DNA of 64,000 nt from VRUE01 sp963703335 (GTDB taxonomy: Bacteria > Actinomycetota > Thermoleophilia > Solirubrobacterales > 70-9), in the NCBI GenBank assembly GCA_963703335.1, contig OY969812.1, positions 620,001-684,000 on the forward strand, read 5' to 3'. A program made the translations under genes and the position numbers. Shown piece after piece: positions 41,786-50,264 of the stretch. Each line of letters begins with the position of its first letter. Within the stretch, counting starts at the first letter, position 1. The notes beneath the pieces were generated by a model. That model ran no database searches, was not told the DNA's origin, and worked only from the letters and a program-made list of their open reading frames with translations.

Positions 41786-43137
41786 CGGCGGCGAGGATCG
41801 CCGGACTCACCGCCCGAGCGCGGACAATCGCCGAAGCCAATCGTTCGCTGCTCAGCAACGCCGCCTCGATGGTCGGCACCGCGGTCGTCACCTCGCTTCT
41901 CGGCGCCGCCTTCTGGTGGGTCGCGACTCACTACTTCAGTAAGGACTCGGTGGGCATCGCCAGCGCGGCGATCTCGGCGATGACACTGCTCGGCTTCATG
42001 GCCACGGTCGGGCTGGGGACACTGCTGATGGGGGAGCTGCCGCGGATCAAGGCCGGCCCCCGCTCGGTCATCAACGCGGCCCTGCTCACCAGCGGCTCGA
42101 TCGGCGCTGCCCTCGGCCTCGCTTTCCTCCTGCTTGCGCCACTGGCATCATCGAACTTCGACCCGCTCAACCAGACCTGGGTCGCCGCGGCGGTCTTCGC
42201 GATCGGCGTCGCCCTCACGGCACTGACCTTCGTCCTCGACCAGGCGCTGATCGGCCTGCTGCGAGGCGGGCTTCAGCTCAACCGCAACATCGTCTTCACG
42301 GTGGTCAAGCTGGTCGCGCTCATCCCGGTGGCCGCGCTCATCGCCGACGCGGGTTCGCAGTGGATCTACGGCACCTGGACGGTGGGGATCGCGGTCTCGC
42401 TGCTGGTCCTCGTCCGCTTCTACCGCAAGCGCGGCGCCGACTCGCTCGCTCCCGACTTCCGGCTGCTGAAAGACATGCGGGTGCATGCGGTCACCCACCA
42501 CGCGGTCAACATCGCGCTGCGCATGCCCGAGCTGGTGCTGCCGATCGCCGTCGTCACCTTCCTTTCGGCCTCGGCCAACGCGAGCTTCTACATCGCCTAC
42601 ATGATCACCAGCTTCATGTTCTTCGTGCCGCTGTCGCTGAGCACGGTGCTCTACGCGGTCGGTTCGGGAGAATCGAAACGGCTCGCCAGCCGGTTCAGGC
42701 TCACCGTCTTCGTCTCGCTCGGCTTTGGCGCGATCTCCAACCTGGCACTGCTGGTCCTGGGCACGCCGCTGCTCGAAATCTTCGGCTCAAGCTACGCCAG
42801 TGAAGCCAGCGGCACCCTGCACATCCTCGCCCTCGACATCTTCCCCTCGACCATCCTCTCCCACTACGTGGCGCTGCGCCGGATCGAACGCCGGCTCGCC
42901 AGCGCCCTGCCGGTGATCTGGATGGGGGCGCTACTGCAGCTCGGCGGCGGTGTCGCCGGCGCTCTGCTCGGCGGGCTTTCCGGCGTCGCCATCGGCTGGG
43001 TCCTGGGCGCCACAGTCGAGGCGATCGTGATGGGTCCCGAGGTGCTGCGCGCGCTCAAAGCGACCCACCTAAACGCCAGCGGCGACCCGGACCCCGGAGA
43101 GGAGGAGGCCGAGCTCTACGAGGCCGCGCCGCGGTAA
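41782..43137 (+). CDS. Wzx-like polysaccharide flippase
   Basis: A 451-residue MOP-superfamily membrane protein with 12 or so helices. It opens NRSLLSNAASMVGTAVVTSLLGAAFWWVATHYFSKDSVGIASAAIS in segments typical of polysaccharide-biosynthesis flippases that move lipid-linked repeat units across the membrane. GTG start at 41782 overlaps the preceding stop by four bases. Its 3' end overlaps by 22 bases with the convergent GH26 gene. Confidence 0.86.
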   Translation: MTAARIAGLTARARTIAEANRSLLSNAASMVGTAVVTSLLGAAFWWVATHYFSKDSVGIASAAISAMTLLGFMATVGLGTLLMGELPRIKAGPRSVINAALLTSGSIGAALGLAFLLLAPLASSNFDPLNQTWVAAAVFAIGVALTALTFVLDQALIGLLRGGLQLNRNIVFTVVKLVALIPVAALIADAGSQWIYGTWTVGIAVSLLVLVRFYRKRGADSLAPDFRLLKDMRVHAVTHHAVNIALRMPELVLPIAVVTFLSASANASFYIAYMITSFMFFVPLSLSTVLYAVGSGESKRLASRFRLTVFVSLGFGAISNLALLVLGTPLLEIFGSSYASEASGTLHILALDIFPSTILSHYVALRRIERRLASALPVIWMGALLQLGGGVAGALLGGLSGVAIGWVLGATVEAIVMGPEVLRALKATHLNASGDPDPGEEEAELYEAAPR

Positions 43138-44573
43138 CGCCGCGACGACGGGACGAGACGGAAGCCGTCGTGGCGGGGACGCGAGTGATCGCCGCTACTG
43201 CTGTAAGCAACCACGGAGACCTTGTAGTGGCCGCGGCCGAGGCGACGCTTGCCGACCAGCTCTGAGAGCGCGACGCGCTTGTGGCCGGGATTCTGTTCCG
43301 CCGTGAAGACGAGCGGGTGGCCGTGCCGGCGGTGCAGGGAAATCCGCACCGTGCCGCGCCGCGAGAGCTGATAGGTGATTCGGCCGCGCAGCGTGACACC
43401 GCGGCGATGCCGGCGCGAGCCGCCCTTTGACTTGCCCTTGGCCGGCCTGGTGGCCGGAGCCGACACCGGCACCGACGCAGGGGCAGGCGTGGCTTCGGCC
43501 GCCGGAGCCGGACTTGATTCGGGGGCGGGAGCGGGGGTCACGATGGGGACGACGTCGAGTTCTTTGACCACCGGCGCGGCTTCTTTGACCACCAGCGTCT
43601 GGGTGCCGCCCCAAAGCGTCGAGGCGACCACCCTGCGATAAGCGTCGAGGGAGGACTGAGAAGAGTTGACGGGCCAGTCGCGCTCCTTGTTCTCGCTGAA
43701 CCAGATCACCGCTGAGATGCGCGGCATCTCCTGGGGAATGGTTTCGAGGAACGTTTCTTCGATCCAGGCCGCCTTGCTGCCACCGGCCTCGCTGGCCGCT
43801 GTCTCGGTGACGATCAGGGGCTTGCTGCTGAGCTGGGTGATCGTCGTGTAGGACGAGGCGAATATCTTCGAGAAGCTGGCGAAAGACTCGCTGCCCGAGG
43901 TCCCCCAGTTGTAGCCGTCGAGCCCTATGTAGTCGACCCATTCGTCGCCGGGGAAGAATTGGTTGAACGGCCGGCCGCCGTAGTCCACGTTGGGCGCCCA
44001 AACCCACTCCACGTTTGCTGCGTCCTCCTGGCGAAAGACGGTGACGATGTGGCGCCAGGCTTCGGCATAGGTGCTGCCGCTGTTCCCCGCCTTGCCGGGA
44101 CCCCAGTCGCTGCTGAGCAGGTTCATCTCGTGGGCGAAGCGGATCATTACCGTCATGCCCAGGCCGCGAACCGCGTCGGCTTCTTTGCGGAAGTAGCTGT
44201 CGTACTTGCCGGCGACGATGTCTGAAAGGGAGGCGACTCCGTCGCTGGTGTAGGGCTCCAGGGTGACCATCGGTGTCTCCCCGCGGGCGCGCAGATTGCT
44301 GATCTCGCTCGAGTAGAGCAGCGGGCCGCTCATGTTGCGGAAGACCAGGAAGATGTCCGGCTTGCGCCCCACCATCGAGGCGTATTCATCAAGGGCGCTG
44401 GCGCTGCCGCCGCCGCCCGGAAGGTAGACGCCCAGCTGACGAGGCGCTTCCTCGGCGGCGGCCTTGGCGGGATTGGCGCTGATCGTGAAGAGGGGCAGGC
44501 AAACTGCAAGGGCAGCGACCGTGAGGATGGTCTTGATGCGAAGAGTTGAAGCCACACCCTTCAGTCGGCTCAA
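43116..44573 (-). CDS. Secreted GH26-like glycosidase A with C-terminal domain
   Basis: A 485-residue exported protein: signal peptide (LTVAALAVCLPLFTISANPAKA), a TIM-barrel like family 26 glycoside hydrolases (mannanases and related), a Pro/Ala-rich linker (about 340-385) and a basic C-terminal beta domain. The likely acid/base Glu is in MIRFAHEMN and the nucleophile Glu in LIVTETAAS; WVWAPNVDYGG and YIGLDGYNWG line the groove. Placed beside polysaccharide synthesis genes, it may trim or remodel the organism's own exopolysaccharide. Confidence 0.85.
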   Translation of the reverse strand: MSRLKGVASTLRIKTILTVAALAVCLPLFTISANPAKAAAEEAPRQLGVYLPGGGGSASALDEYASMVGRKPDIFLVFRNMSGPLLYSSEISNLRARGETPMVTLEPYTSDGVASLSDIVAGKYDSYFRKEADAVRGLGMTVMIRFAHEMNLLSSDWGPGKAGNSGSTYAEAWRHIVTVFRQEDAANVEWVWAPNVDYGGRPFNQFFPGDEWVDYIGLDGYNWGTSGSESFASFSKIFASSYTTITQLSSKPLIVTETAASEAGGSKAAWIEETFLETIPQEMPRISAVIWFSENKERDWPVNSSQSSLDAYRRVVASTLWGGTQTLVVKEAAPVVKELDVVPIVTPAPAPESSPAPAAEATPAPASVPVSAPATRPAKGKSKGGSRRHRRGVTLRGRITYQLSRRGTVRISLHRRHGHPLVFTAEQNPGHKRVALSELVGKRRLGRGHYKVSVVAYSSSGDHSRPRHDGFRLVPSSRRYRGAAS

Positions 44574-44649
44574 ATCGGGCGATAGGGAGTGACGTCAACG
44601 CATCTGGACGTTTGTATGAGTGGCCTTGCAATCGACGGGCCAGAGCCAT

Positions 44650-45402
44650 TTAGCGCAGCGCCGCGTAGGCGGCGGACATGCGAATCCGCCGCACTGGGCG
44701 TGCCGTCTTGGCGATGAAAATCCCCCAGCCGGTCGAGCGATAGATCGCCTCACGGGGAACCTCGAGCGGGCCGCGGCCGTGCAAGGGCTGCACGATGCGC
44801 TCGTCGAGGGTCACCGCCGCGGCATAGCCGGCGGCGGTGACAGCATCGATCACCGTCGCGTCGTAGCTGCCGAAGGGGTAGGCCAGCGTCGCGCAAGGCT
44901 GCTGCGTTTCCTCCTCGCAGGCGGCCCTGGAAAGAGAAAGCTCACTCTCCATTCGCTCGGCTCCGACCTCGGTCAAGCGTGGGTGCGAGCAGGTGTGAGA
45001 CCCAATCTCCCAACCGCGCTCCGCCAGCGTCCGCAATTGCGCCCACGACATGCAGCGCAGCTCGTGCTCATGCTCCCCACCCACCCACTGAGCCAGCTCC
45101 GACCATTCCATTTGCCCAGCTTCGCTGGCGGCGTCGGTCGGTACGAAAACCGTCGCGGGGACCCCCAAGCTTTCGAGCACCGGCAGGCCGGCATCGAGGA
45201 TCGAGGTGTAGGCATCATCGAAGGTGACGACCACGGCCTTACGCGGCGCACCCTCCGCAAGCGCAGCGGACAGAGTGAGGGGGCGATAGCCTCGCCTGAG
45301 CAGGTAAGCAAGCTGAGCATGGAGCCGCGGCGGCGCAATGGCCGCCGGGCTGGGCCAGGTCTCGCTGACCGCGTGGTAGCAGAGGACGAGGAGGCCGCTC
45401 AC
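44650..45402 (-). CDS. CE4 polysaccharide deacetylase A
   Basis: A 250-residue NodB-fold deacetylase without a signal peptide. Motifs: LLVLCYHAVSE at the start, TFDDAYTS with the metal-binding and catalytic Asp pair, SHTCSHPRLT with the two metal His, and LAYPFGSYD. It removes N- or O-acetyl groups from glycans. The start is GTG 45402, overlapping the stop of the next upstream GH26 gene by four bases. Confidence 0.88.
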   Translation of the reverse strand: MSGLLVLCYHAVSETWPSPAAIAPPRLHAQLAYLLRRGYRPLTLSAALAEGAPRKAVVVTFDDAYTSILDAGLPVLESLGVPATVFVPTDAASEAGQMEWSELAQWVGGEHEHELRCMSWAQLRTLAERGWEIGSHTCSHPRLTEVGAERMESELSLSRAACEEETQQPCATLAYPFGSYDATVIDAVTAAGYAAAVTLDERIVQPLHGRGPLEVPREAIYRSTGWGIFIAKTARPVRRIRMSAAYAALR

Positions 45403-46535
45403 CCGGCGCTCGGCCCTCTCCGGCGTCGCAGGACCAACACCGCGGCGAAGAGCGCCGCCAGGGTCACGATCGCGAGACCGACCGCCAGCACCAGGTACTT
45501 GCCGTGGAGCTTAATCCGCAGCTCCTCGAGGAAGGACGGAGCTCCGTAGCCTCCGCTCGGTGGTTCGGGGGCAGCCGAGCCGGGCGGGAGTTCCGCCGGC
45601 GTCGCCAGCAGCGTCGCGCGGGTGCCGCTGTATCGCGGCGAGGCGATCGCCGTCCTGAACGCCTGCAGCGAGGCGGGGCTGCTGTCGACGCGAAAATCCG
45701 CTCGTGGGTCTTCGTCGTTGAACCAGGCGAGGGCGCGAACGTGCGGGAAGCGCGGTGCCTCCTTTTCCAGGGCACTGGCGATCCAAGCGGCCTTGTCGCC
45801 GCCCTCCTCGCCGGCCGCGGTCTCGGCGATGAGGACCGGCTTCGAAGTCAGATCAACGATCCGGTCATAGGTGCTGCCAAAGATCGAGGTGAAAGAAGGC
45901 CAGCCGATCGAACCACCCCAGCAGAACCCGTCGATCCCAACCCAGTCGACGAAGTCGTCGCCGGGATAGAAGATCGCCAGGGGATGGCTACCGCCGGCGT
46001 CCGCGTTGGGCGACCAGACCCACTTGACATTGCTCGCGCCATGGTTGCGGAAGATCCAGAAGACGTGATGCCAGGCTTCGCGGTAGTCGCGGGCGGTGTT
46101 TCCATCGACGCCGAGCCCCCATGAGTACCAACCGCCGTTCATCTCGTGGGCGAAGCGGAGCATGATCGGCTTGCCCCAGGCTGCGGCGGCTTCGGCGGAG
46201 AGGCGGATGTAGCGGTCATAGCGGCCGGAAACGATGTCCGGCAGGGGAATGCCGTCCCCTTTCGCCGTCTGCGGCTCCCAGGTCACCATCGATATCGCGC
46301 CGCGCTGCCAGACGCTGTCCAGCTCAGGTTCGTAGAACGGTTCGATGCTCCAGTTCTTGTAGGAGAGGACGATTGCCGGCTGGCGACCGACTTCCCGGCC
46401 GTAAGCCGAGATCACCCCGGGATCGTCAAAAACGCCCGGGACGAAGACCCCTAGGGCGATCGGCGCCGCCCTGGCGCTGGAGGGAAGGATGAGCAGCGCA
46501 GCCAGCGCCGCGACCAAGAGGGCGCGAGCCCTCAA
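45399..46535 (-). CDS. Secreted GH26-like glycosidase B, membrane-anchored
   Basis: A 378-residue paralog of the neighbouring GH26 proteins: signal peptide (LLVAALAALLILPSSARA), TIM barrel with MLRFAHEMNGGWYSW (acid/base) and LIAETAAGE (nucleophile), WVWSPNADAGG and WVGIDGFCWGG. The C-terminus carries a transmembrane helix (YLVLAVGLAIVTLAALFAAVLVL) followed by RRRRG, so the enzyme is held on the outer side of the membrane. A TTG start at 46535 overlaps the stop of glycosidase C. Confidence 0.85.
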   Translation of the reverse strand: MRARALLVAALAALLILPSSARAAPIALGVFVPGVFDDPGVISAYGREVGRQPAIVLSYKNWSIEPFYEPELDSVWQRGAISMVTWEPQTAKGDGIPLPDIVSGRYDRYIRLSAEAAAAWGKPIMLRFAHEMNGGWYSWGLGVDGNTARDYREAWHHVFWIFRNHGASNVKWVWSPNADAGGSHPLAIFYPGDDFVDWVGIDGFCWGGSIGWPSFTSIFGSTYDRIVDLTSKPVLIAETAAGEEGGDKAAWIASALEKEAPRFPHVRALAWFNDEDPRADFRVDSSPASLQAFRTAIASPRYSGTRATLLATPAELPPGSAAPEPPSGGYGAPSFLEELRIKLHGKYLVLAVGLAIVTLAALFAAVLVLRRRRGPSAG

Positions 46536-47542
46536 CGCTGGAAGCGCCGGGGCGTCCGTAGGAGGCGGCTGCGGCTGGATTCGTAGAGCGGCTTGTTCGT
46601 CCAGCGCCGGAACGAGCTCAGGGCGGCATGGGAAGTGTCCACCCGCAGGTCTCCCTTTTCGTCGATCTGGTCGAACCACGCCACGGCCCGGAAATGGGGC
46701 ATGCTGGGAACGTCGCGATGCAGCATCAGGCGCAGCCAGCGCGCCTTGTTACCACCGACCTCACCGCAGCCCACCTCGCCGATCATCAGTGGCCGCGTGG
46801 TCAGCCGCAGGAGCTTGTGGTAGGAGGTGGCGAAGAGCTCACTGAACGACTTCCACTCGAACTTGCCACCCCAGTTGTAGCCGTCGACTCCGGCCCAGTC
46901 GACGTAGCGATCGCCCGGGTAGAAGCGCTTGAAAGGCAGGTTGTTCTCGGTCTCCACATAGGGCGTCCAGACCCAGTCGACGTTGCCGGCTCCTTCGCGC
47001 CGGAAGACCCTGACGATGTGCCGCCAAGCGTTGACGAAGGAACGGGCCGAGTTCCCGGAAGCCGGCGACCACGGGTACCACGACCCGTTCATCTCCTGGC
47101 CGAAGCGGATCATCATCGGGTGACCCCAGGCAGCCGCGGTGCGGGCGGCGTCGGATATGTAGCCGTCGTAACCGCCGCCGGCGACCTTGGAGAGGTCGAT
47201 CCTCTCTTCCGAGGAGGTCTGCGGCTCCCAGGTGACCATCGGGATCGCGCCGTGCTCACGGGCGCCGTCGAGCTGGGGGTAGTAGATCGGGGCCTGGTCG
47301 AAGGTCTTGAAGGAGGTGAGGATCAGCGGGCTCCAGCCGACGCGCCGGGCAAAGTCGTCGATCAGGCCCGGACTCTCGTCGGCGTGGGGGATGTAGGAGC
47401 CCAGCGCCACCGGAGCGACCTTCGCCGGCGCCAGAGTTGGCAGCTGCAGAAAGGCGAAAAGGGCCAGCAGCAGCGCGATCATCGGCTTGGCTGCCTGGCC
47501 ACGGCCGGGCCGGGCGTCGTCTGTGGTTCCCGGGATCTCCAT
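46532..47542 (-). CDS. Secreted GH26-like glycosidase C
   Basis: A 336-residue third paralog, the shortest of the three: N-terminal hydrophobic signal (MIALLLALFAFLQLPTLAPA) and a TIM barrel only. Acid/base in MIRFGQEMNGSWYPW, nucleophile in MIGEVGCGE, WVWTPYVETEN and WAGVDGYNWGG. The early block IPMVTWEPQTSSEE is shared with copy B (ISMVTWEPQTAKGD), showing that B and C are the closest pair. Confidence 0.85.
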   Translation of the reverse strand: MEIPGTTDDARPGRGQAAKPMIALLLALFAFLQLPTLAPAKVAPVALGSYIPHADESPGLIDDFARRVGWSPLILTSFKTFDQAPIYYPQLDGAREHGAIPMVTWEPQTSSEERIDLSKVAGGGYDGYISDAARTAAAWGHPMMIRFGQEMNGSWYPWSPASGNSARSFVNAWRHIVRVFRREGAGNVDWVWTPYVETENNLPFKRFYPGDRYVDWAGVDGYNWGGKFEWKSFSELFATSYHKLLRLTTRPLMIGEVGCGEVGGNKARWLRLMLHRDVPSMPHFRAVAWFDQIDEKGDLRVDTSHAALSSFRRWTNKPLYESSRSRLLRTPRRFQR

Positions 47543-47625
47543 CTTGGGTCCATCGTCATTCGCTCTCGGGCACTTGAGAGCTGGGGCAGATTAGGGGCAA
47601 ACCACGCTGCTCCGCAATGCCGCCC

Positions 47626-48420
47626 TCATGCGTCAACCCGCTCCGAGCCGAAATGCATCGCCCAGCCGAGCAGCTTCGAGGCGCGCACGCGCCTGGCCAG
47701 CGGCGACGTCTTGGCGCGAAACCGGCCCTGGCCGTCGCCGCGGTATATCCCCGCCCGCAGCAGCTCGAAGTGGTCGGCGCTGGCCTCAGGCCGCCAGGGC
47801 ATCGTCCGGCGTGAGATCGCGATCCGGTTGTCGAGGATCGTGGCCGCGGCGTAGCCGGCCTCGCGGGCGGCGTCCTTGACCCGACGGTCGTAGCTCGAGA
47901 ACGGATACGCCAACGACGCGCACGGGCGCTGCAACTGCTCCTCGCATTCCTCGCGCGAGCCGCGCAGCTCGGCCGCGAGGCCGGCCGCGTCGAGCTGGGC
48001 GAGGTCTGGGTGGGTGCGGCTGTGGGAGCCAATCTCCCAGCCCTCGCCCTGCAACCGCCGCAGCTCCTCCCAGCTCATCGGCGCCAGCTCCTCCTCGTGG
48101 GGACCGCCGACCCACTCCTCCATCCCCTGCCAGGCCATCGGCTCCTGGGAGGCAACGAAGGCGGTCGGCGCAAAGACCGTGGCAGGCACGCCGAGGCGGG
48201 CGAGTATCGGCAGGCCCTCGCGCAGGACCGATCGATATGCGTCGTCGAAGGTGACCACCAGGACCCTGCCCCGCGGCGGCTCGGCCAAGGCGGCGGCCAG
48301 GGTGAGCGGGCGGTAGCCGCGCCCGAGCAGGAAGCGAAGCTGGGCTTCGAGACTCCGCGGTCGGATCGCGAACTCACTCGGCCAGCTCTCGCTGACGCCG
48401 TGATGGCAGATGATCAGGAG
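47626..48420 (-). CDS. CE4 polysaccharide deacetylase B, start codon unclear
   Basis: Paralog of the deacetylase at 44650-45402, with VVTFDDAYRS, SHSRTHPDLA and LAYPFSSYD. The conserved N-terminal block aligns as LLIICHHGVSESWP against LLVLCYHAVSETWP, but between the upstream in-frame stop (about 48480) and this block there is no ATG, GTG or TTG. CTG codons at 48417 and 48456 are possible non-standard starts; the first standard start (TTG 48288) would delete the first strand and motif. So either a CTG start is used or the gene has lost its start. It is divergent from the ATP-grasp gene. Confidence 0.75.
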   Translation of the reverse strand, partial: LLIICHHGVSESWPSEFAIRPRSLEAQLRFLLGRGYRPLTLAAALAEPPRGRVLVVTFDDAYRSVLREGLPILARLGVPATVFAPTAFVASQEPMAWQGMEEWVGGPHEEELAPMSWEELRRLQGEGWEIGSHSRTHPDLAQLDAAGLAAELRGSREECEEQLQRPCASLAYPFSSYDRRVKDAAREAGYAAATILDNRIAISRRTMPWRPEASADHFELLRAGIYRGDGQGRFRAKTSPLARRVRASKLLGWAMHFGSERVDA

Positions 48421-48461
48421 GTCTTTTGACGCTGGTATATGCCGTACGCTAGCCAGCCGCG

Positions 48462-49679
48462 ATGAAGCCAGGGGTCCTGCTCACCGACGCGCACGCTCGG
48501 TCCGCCGTCGGAACGTGCGAATGCCTGGCCGACCACGGCTATCGGGTCGGCGCCGCGACCAGCGACCCGCCCGCACCGGGGCAGTGGTCGCGACGGGTGA
48601 GCGCCCGCCTCCGCCTCTGCGATCCGCGCGAGCATCCCCGCCGCTTCGCCGAGGAAGTCGCCGAGGCAACGCGAGCGGGGCGCTTCTCGACGGTCCTCCC
48701 CGGCAGCGACGCCTCGGTCCTGGCCCTCTCGAACCATCGCGAGGCCTTCGACGAGGGTTTTCAGCTCGGCCTGCCGCCGCGCGAGGTCGTCGATCGCTGC
48801 GTCAACAAGGTGACGATGCTCAGCGACGCGGCCGAGGCCGGCCTCACCTCGCCCCAGAGCATCCCCTGCGCCGATCCGGGGGAGGCGCGCGCGACCGCCG
48901 CCGGCCTCGGCTATCCGGTTCTGCTCAAGCCCCGCCAGACCGTCTTCGACGACGCCGACGGGCTGAAGCAGCGCCAGACCTTCATCGCCGAGGACGAGGC
49001 CTCGCTGCTGGCGGCGCTGCCGGAATTCGGCCTGCCCTGCCTGCTGCAGCGCTTCGAGCGCGGCAGCGTCGTCTCGATCGCCGGGGTCGCGGCGGGGGAT
49101 CGCCTGCTGGCGCTCACCTATTCGCGCTACGCGCGAACCTGGCCACCCCTCGGCGGACCCGTCTCCGCCTCGCAGACGGCCGACCCCCCCGGCGAGCTGG
49201 TGCGCAGCGTGCGCAACCTGATCGAGGCGCTCGGCTGGCAGGGGATCTTCGAGCTGGAGCTGATCGAAAAGGTCGACGGCGGCTTCGCCGCGATTGACTT
49301 CAACCCCAGGCTCTACGGATCAATCGCCCTGGCGGCTAAGGCGGGCGCCCCGATTCCGGCTGTCTGGTGCGATTGGCTCCTGGGTGGCGAGACGGTCGAG
49401 TGCGCCGCGGCCCCCGGGGTCCACTACCGCTGGGAGGAAGCCGAGATCCGCAACGTGCTGCGCAGCCTGAGCGCGGGCAGGCTGCGCGAGGCGCTTGCGA
49501 CGGCCCGCCCCCGCCGTCCGCTTGCCCGGGCCTACGCGCGCTGGAGCGACCCGGGCCCGGCGATGTCGATGCTCCTGCGCGTGCTCAAGAGCCGCCGGGC
49601 GGACCGGCGTTCGGCAAGGGCCGAGCAGCAAGAGGCCGCCGGGTCCGTCCCCGCCGGGCAGGACGGCGCCGCGCGGTGA
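48462..49679 (+). CDS. ATP-grasp ligase-like protein
   Basis: A 405-residue ATP-grasp enzyme related to carbamoyl-phosphate-synthase-type ligases. Features: LLTDAHARSAVGTCECLADHGYRVGAAT (N-terminal Rossmann-like), LGYPVLLKPRQTVFDDADG (ATP Lys), CLLQRFERGSVVSIAGV, FELELIEKVDGGFAAIDFNPRLYGSIALA (metal-binding Glu, Asp, Asn). Such proteins form amide or phosphate-activated bonds; those next to polysaccharide genes often add amino acids or similar groups to sugars. Substrates unknown. Its 3' end overlaps a convergent gene by about 95 bases. Confidence 0.8.
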   Translation: MKPGVLLTDAHARSAVGTCECLADHGYRVGAATSDPPAPGQWSRRVSARLRLCDPREHPRRFAEEVAEATRAGRFSTVLPGSDASVLALSNHREAFDEGFQLGLPPREVVDRCVNKVTMLSDAAEAGLTSPQSIPCADPGEARATAAGLGYPVLLKPRQTVFDDADGLKQRQTFIAEDEASLLAALPEFGLPCLLQRFERGSVVSIAGVAAGDRLLALTYSRYARTWPPLGGPVSASQTADPPGELVRSVRNLIEALGWQGIFELELIEKVDGGFAAIDFNPRLYGSIALAAKAGAPIPAVWCDWLLGGETVECAAAPGVHYRWEEAEIRNVLRSLSAGRLREALATARPRRPLARAYARWSDPGPAMSMLLRVLKSRRADRRSARAEQQEAAGSVPAGQDGAAR

Positions 49680-50217
49680 CGGCGACGGTTGCGGTCGCAA
49701 GCAGCAGCGTCGCGGCGTAAACCGCGTACGGGATGCTTACGGCCGACCGGGAGAACGGCCAGAAGAACGGCACGCCGGGACCCGTCGCGAGGTCGCGGAG
49801 GAGGTGGGCTGCGACGCCGAATGCGATGCCGAGCGCCACTTCCCGTCGGCCGCTCCGCAGCGCCCAGCCGAGCACCAGCAGCAGGGCTACCAGCAGCAGG
49901 CTGTGGGTATAGGGCCGCGGCAGCGCCGATCCCATCAACAATTGAGAGCCGAGGTAGTGGGGCAGGTGGTCGACGTCGATCGCGGTGCTGGCAACCAGCG
50001 CGGCGACGGCGAAGCGCCGCGTTAGCGGCGAGCCGGTGAGCGCGGCAAGGGCGAGCAGCGCGATCGCGCAGGTAGCGAGGTGGGCAGGCTCGTCAACCAG
50101 CGCGTAGGCGAGGCTGCCCGTCGAGTCCTCGAAGAGGCTCCAGAGGAGGTCGGCGGCAAATACCACCAGGACCAGCATGGCTGCCAGCCGGATCGACTCG
50201 GGGCGACGCAGTGTCAC
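49585..50217 (-). CDS. YdjM-like inner-membrane metal-dependent hydrolase
   Basis: A 211-residue membrane protein of the LexA-regulated/YdjM type (predicted metal-dependent hydrolase). Start GTG 50217. It has about five helices with His/Asp motifs facing one side: DVDHLPHYLG, PYTHSLLL and AHLLRDLATGPGVPFFWPFS. The basic, proline-rich C-terminal tail is coded on the strand opposite to the end of the ATP-grasp gene. Substrate unknown. Confidence 0.8.
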   Translation of the reverse strand: MTLRRPESIRLAAMLVLVVFAADLLWSLFEDSTGSLAYALVDEPAHLATCAIALLALAALTGSPLTRRFAVAALVASTAIDVDHLPHYLGSQLLMGSALPRPYTHSLLLVALLLVLGWALRSGRREVALGIAFGVAAHLLRDLATGPGVPFFWPFSRSAVSIPYAVYAATLLLATATVAVTARRRPARRGRTRRPLAARPLPNAGPPGGS

Positions 50218-50264
50218 GAAATGAAGATAGCCGCCCCCGTCACGGGGGCGGCAAGCAATCGCGT

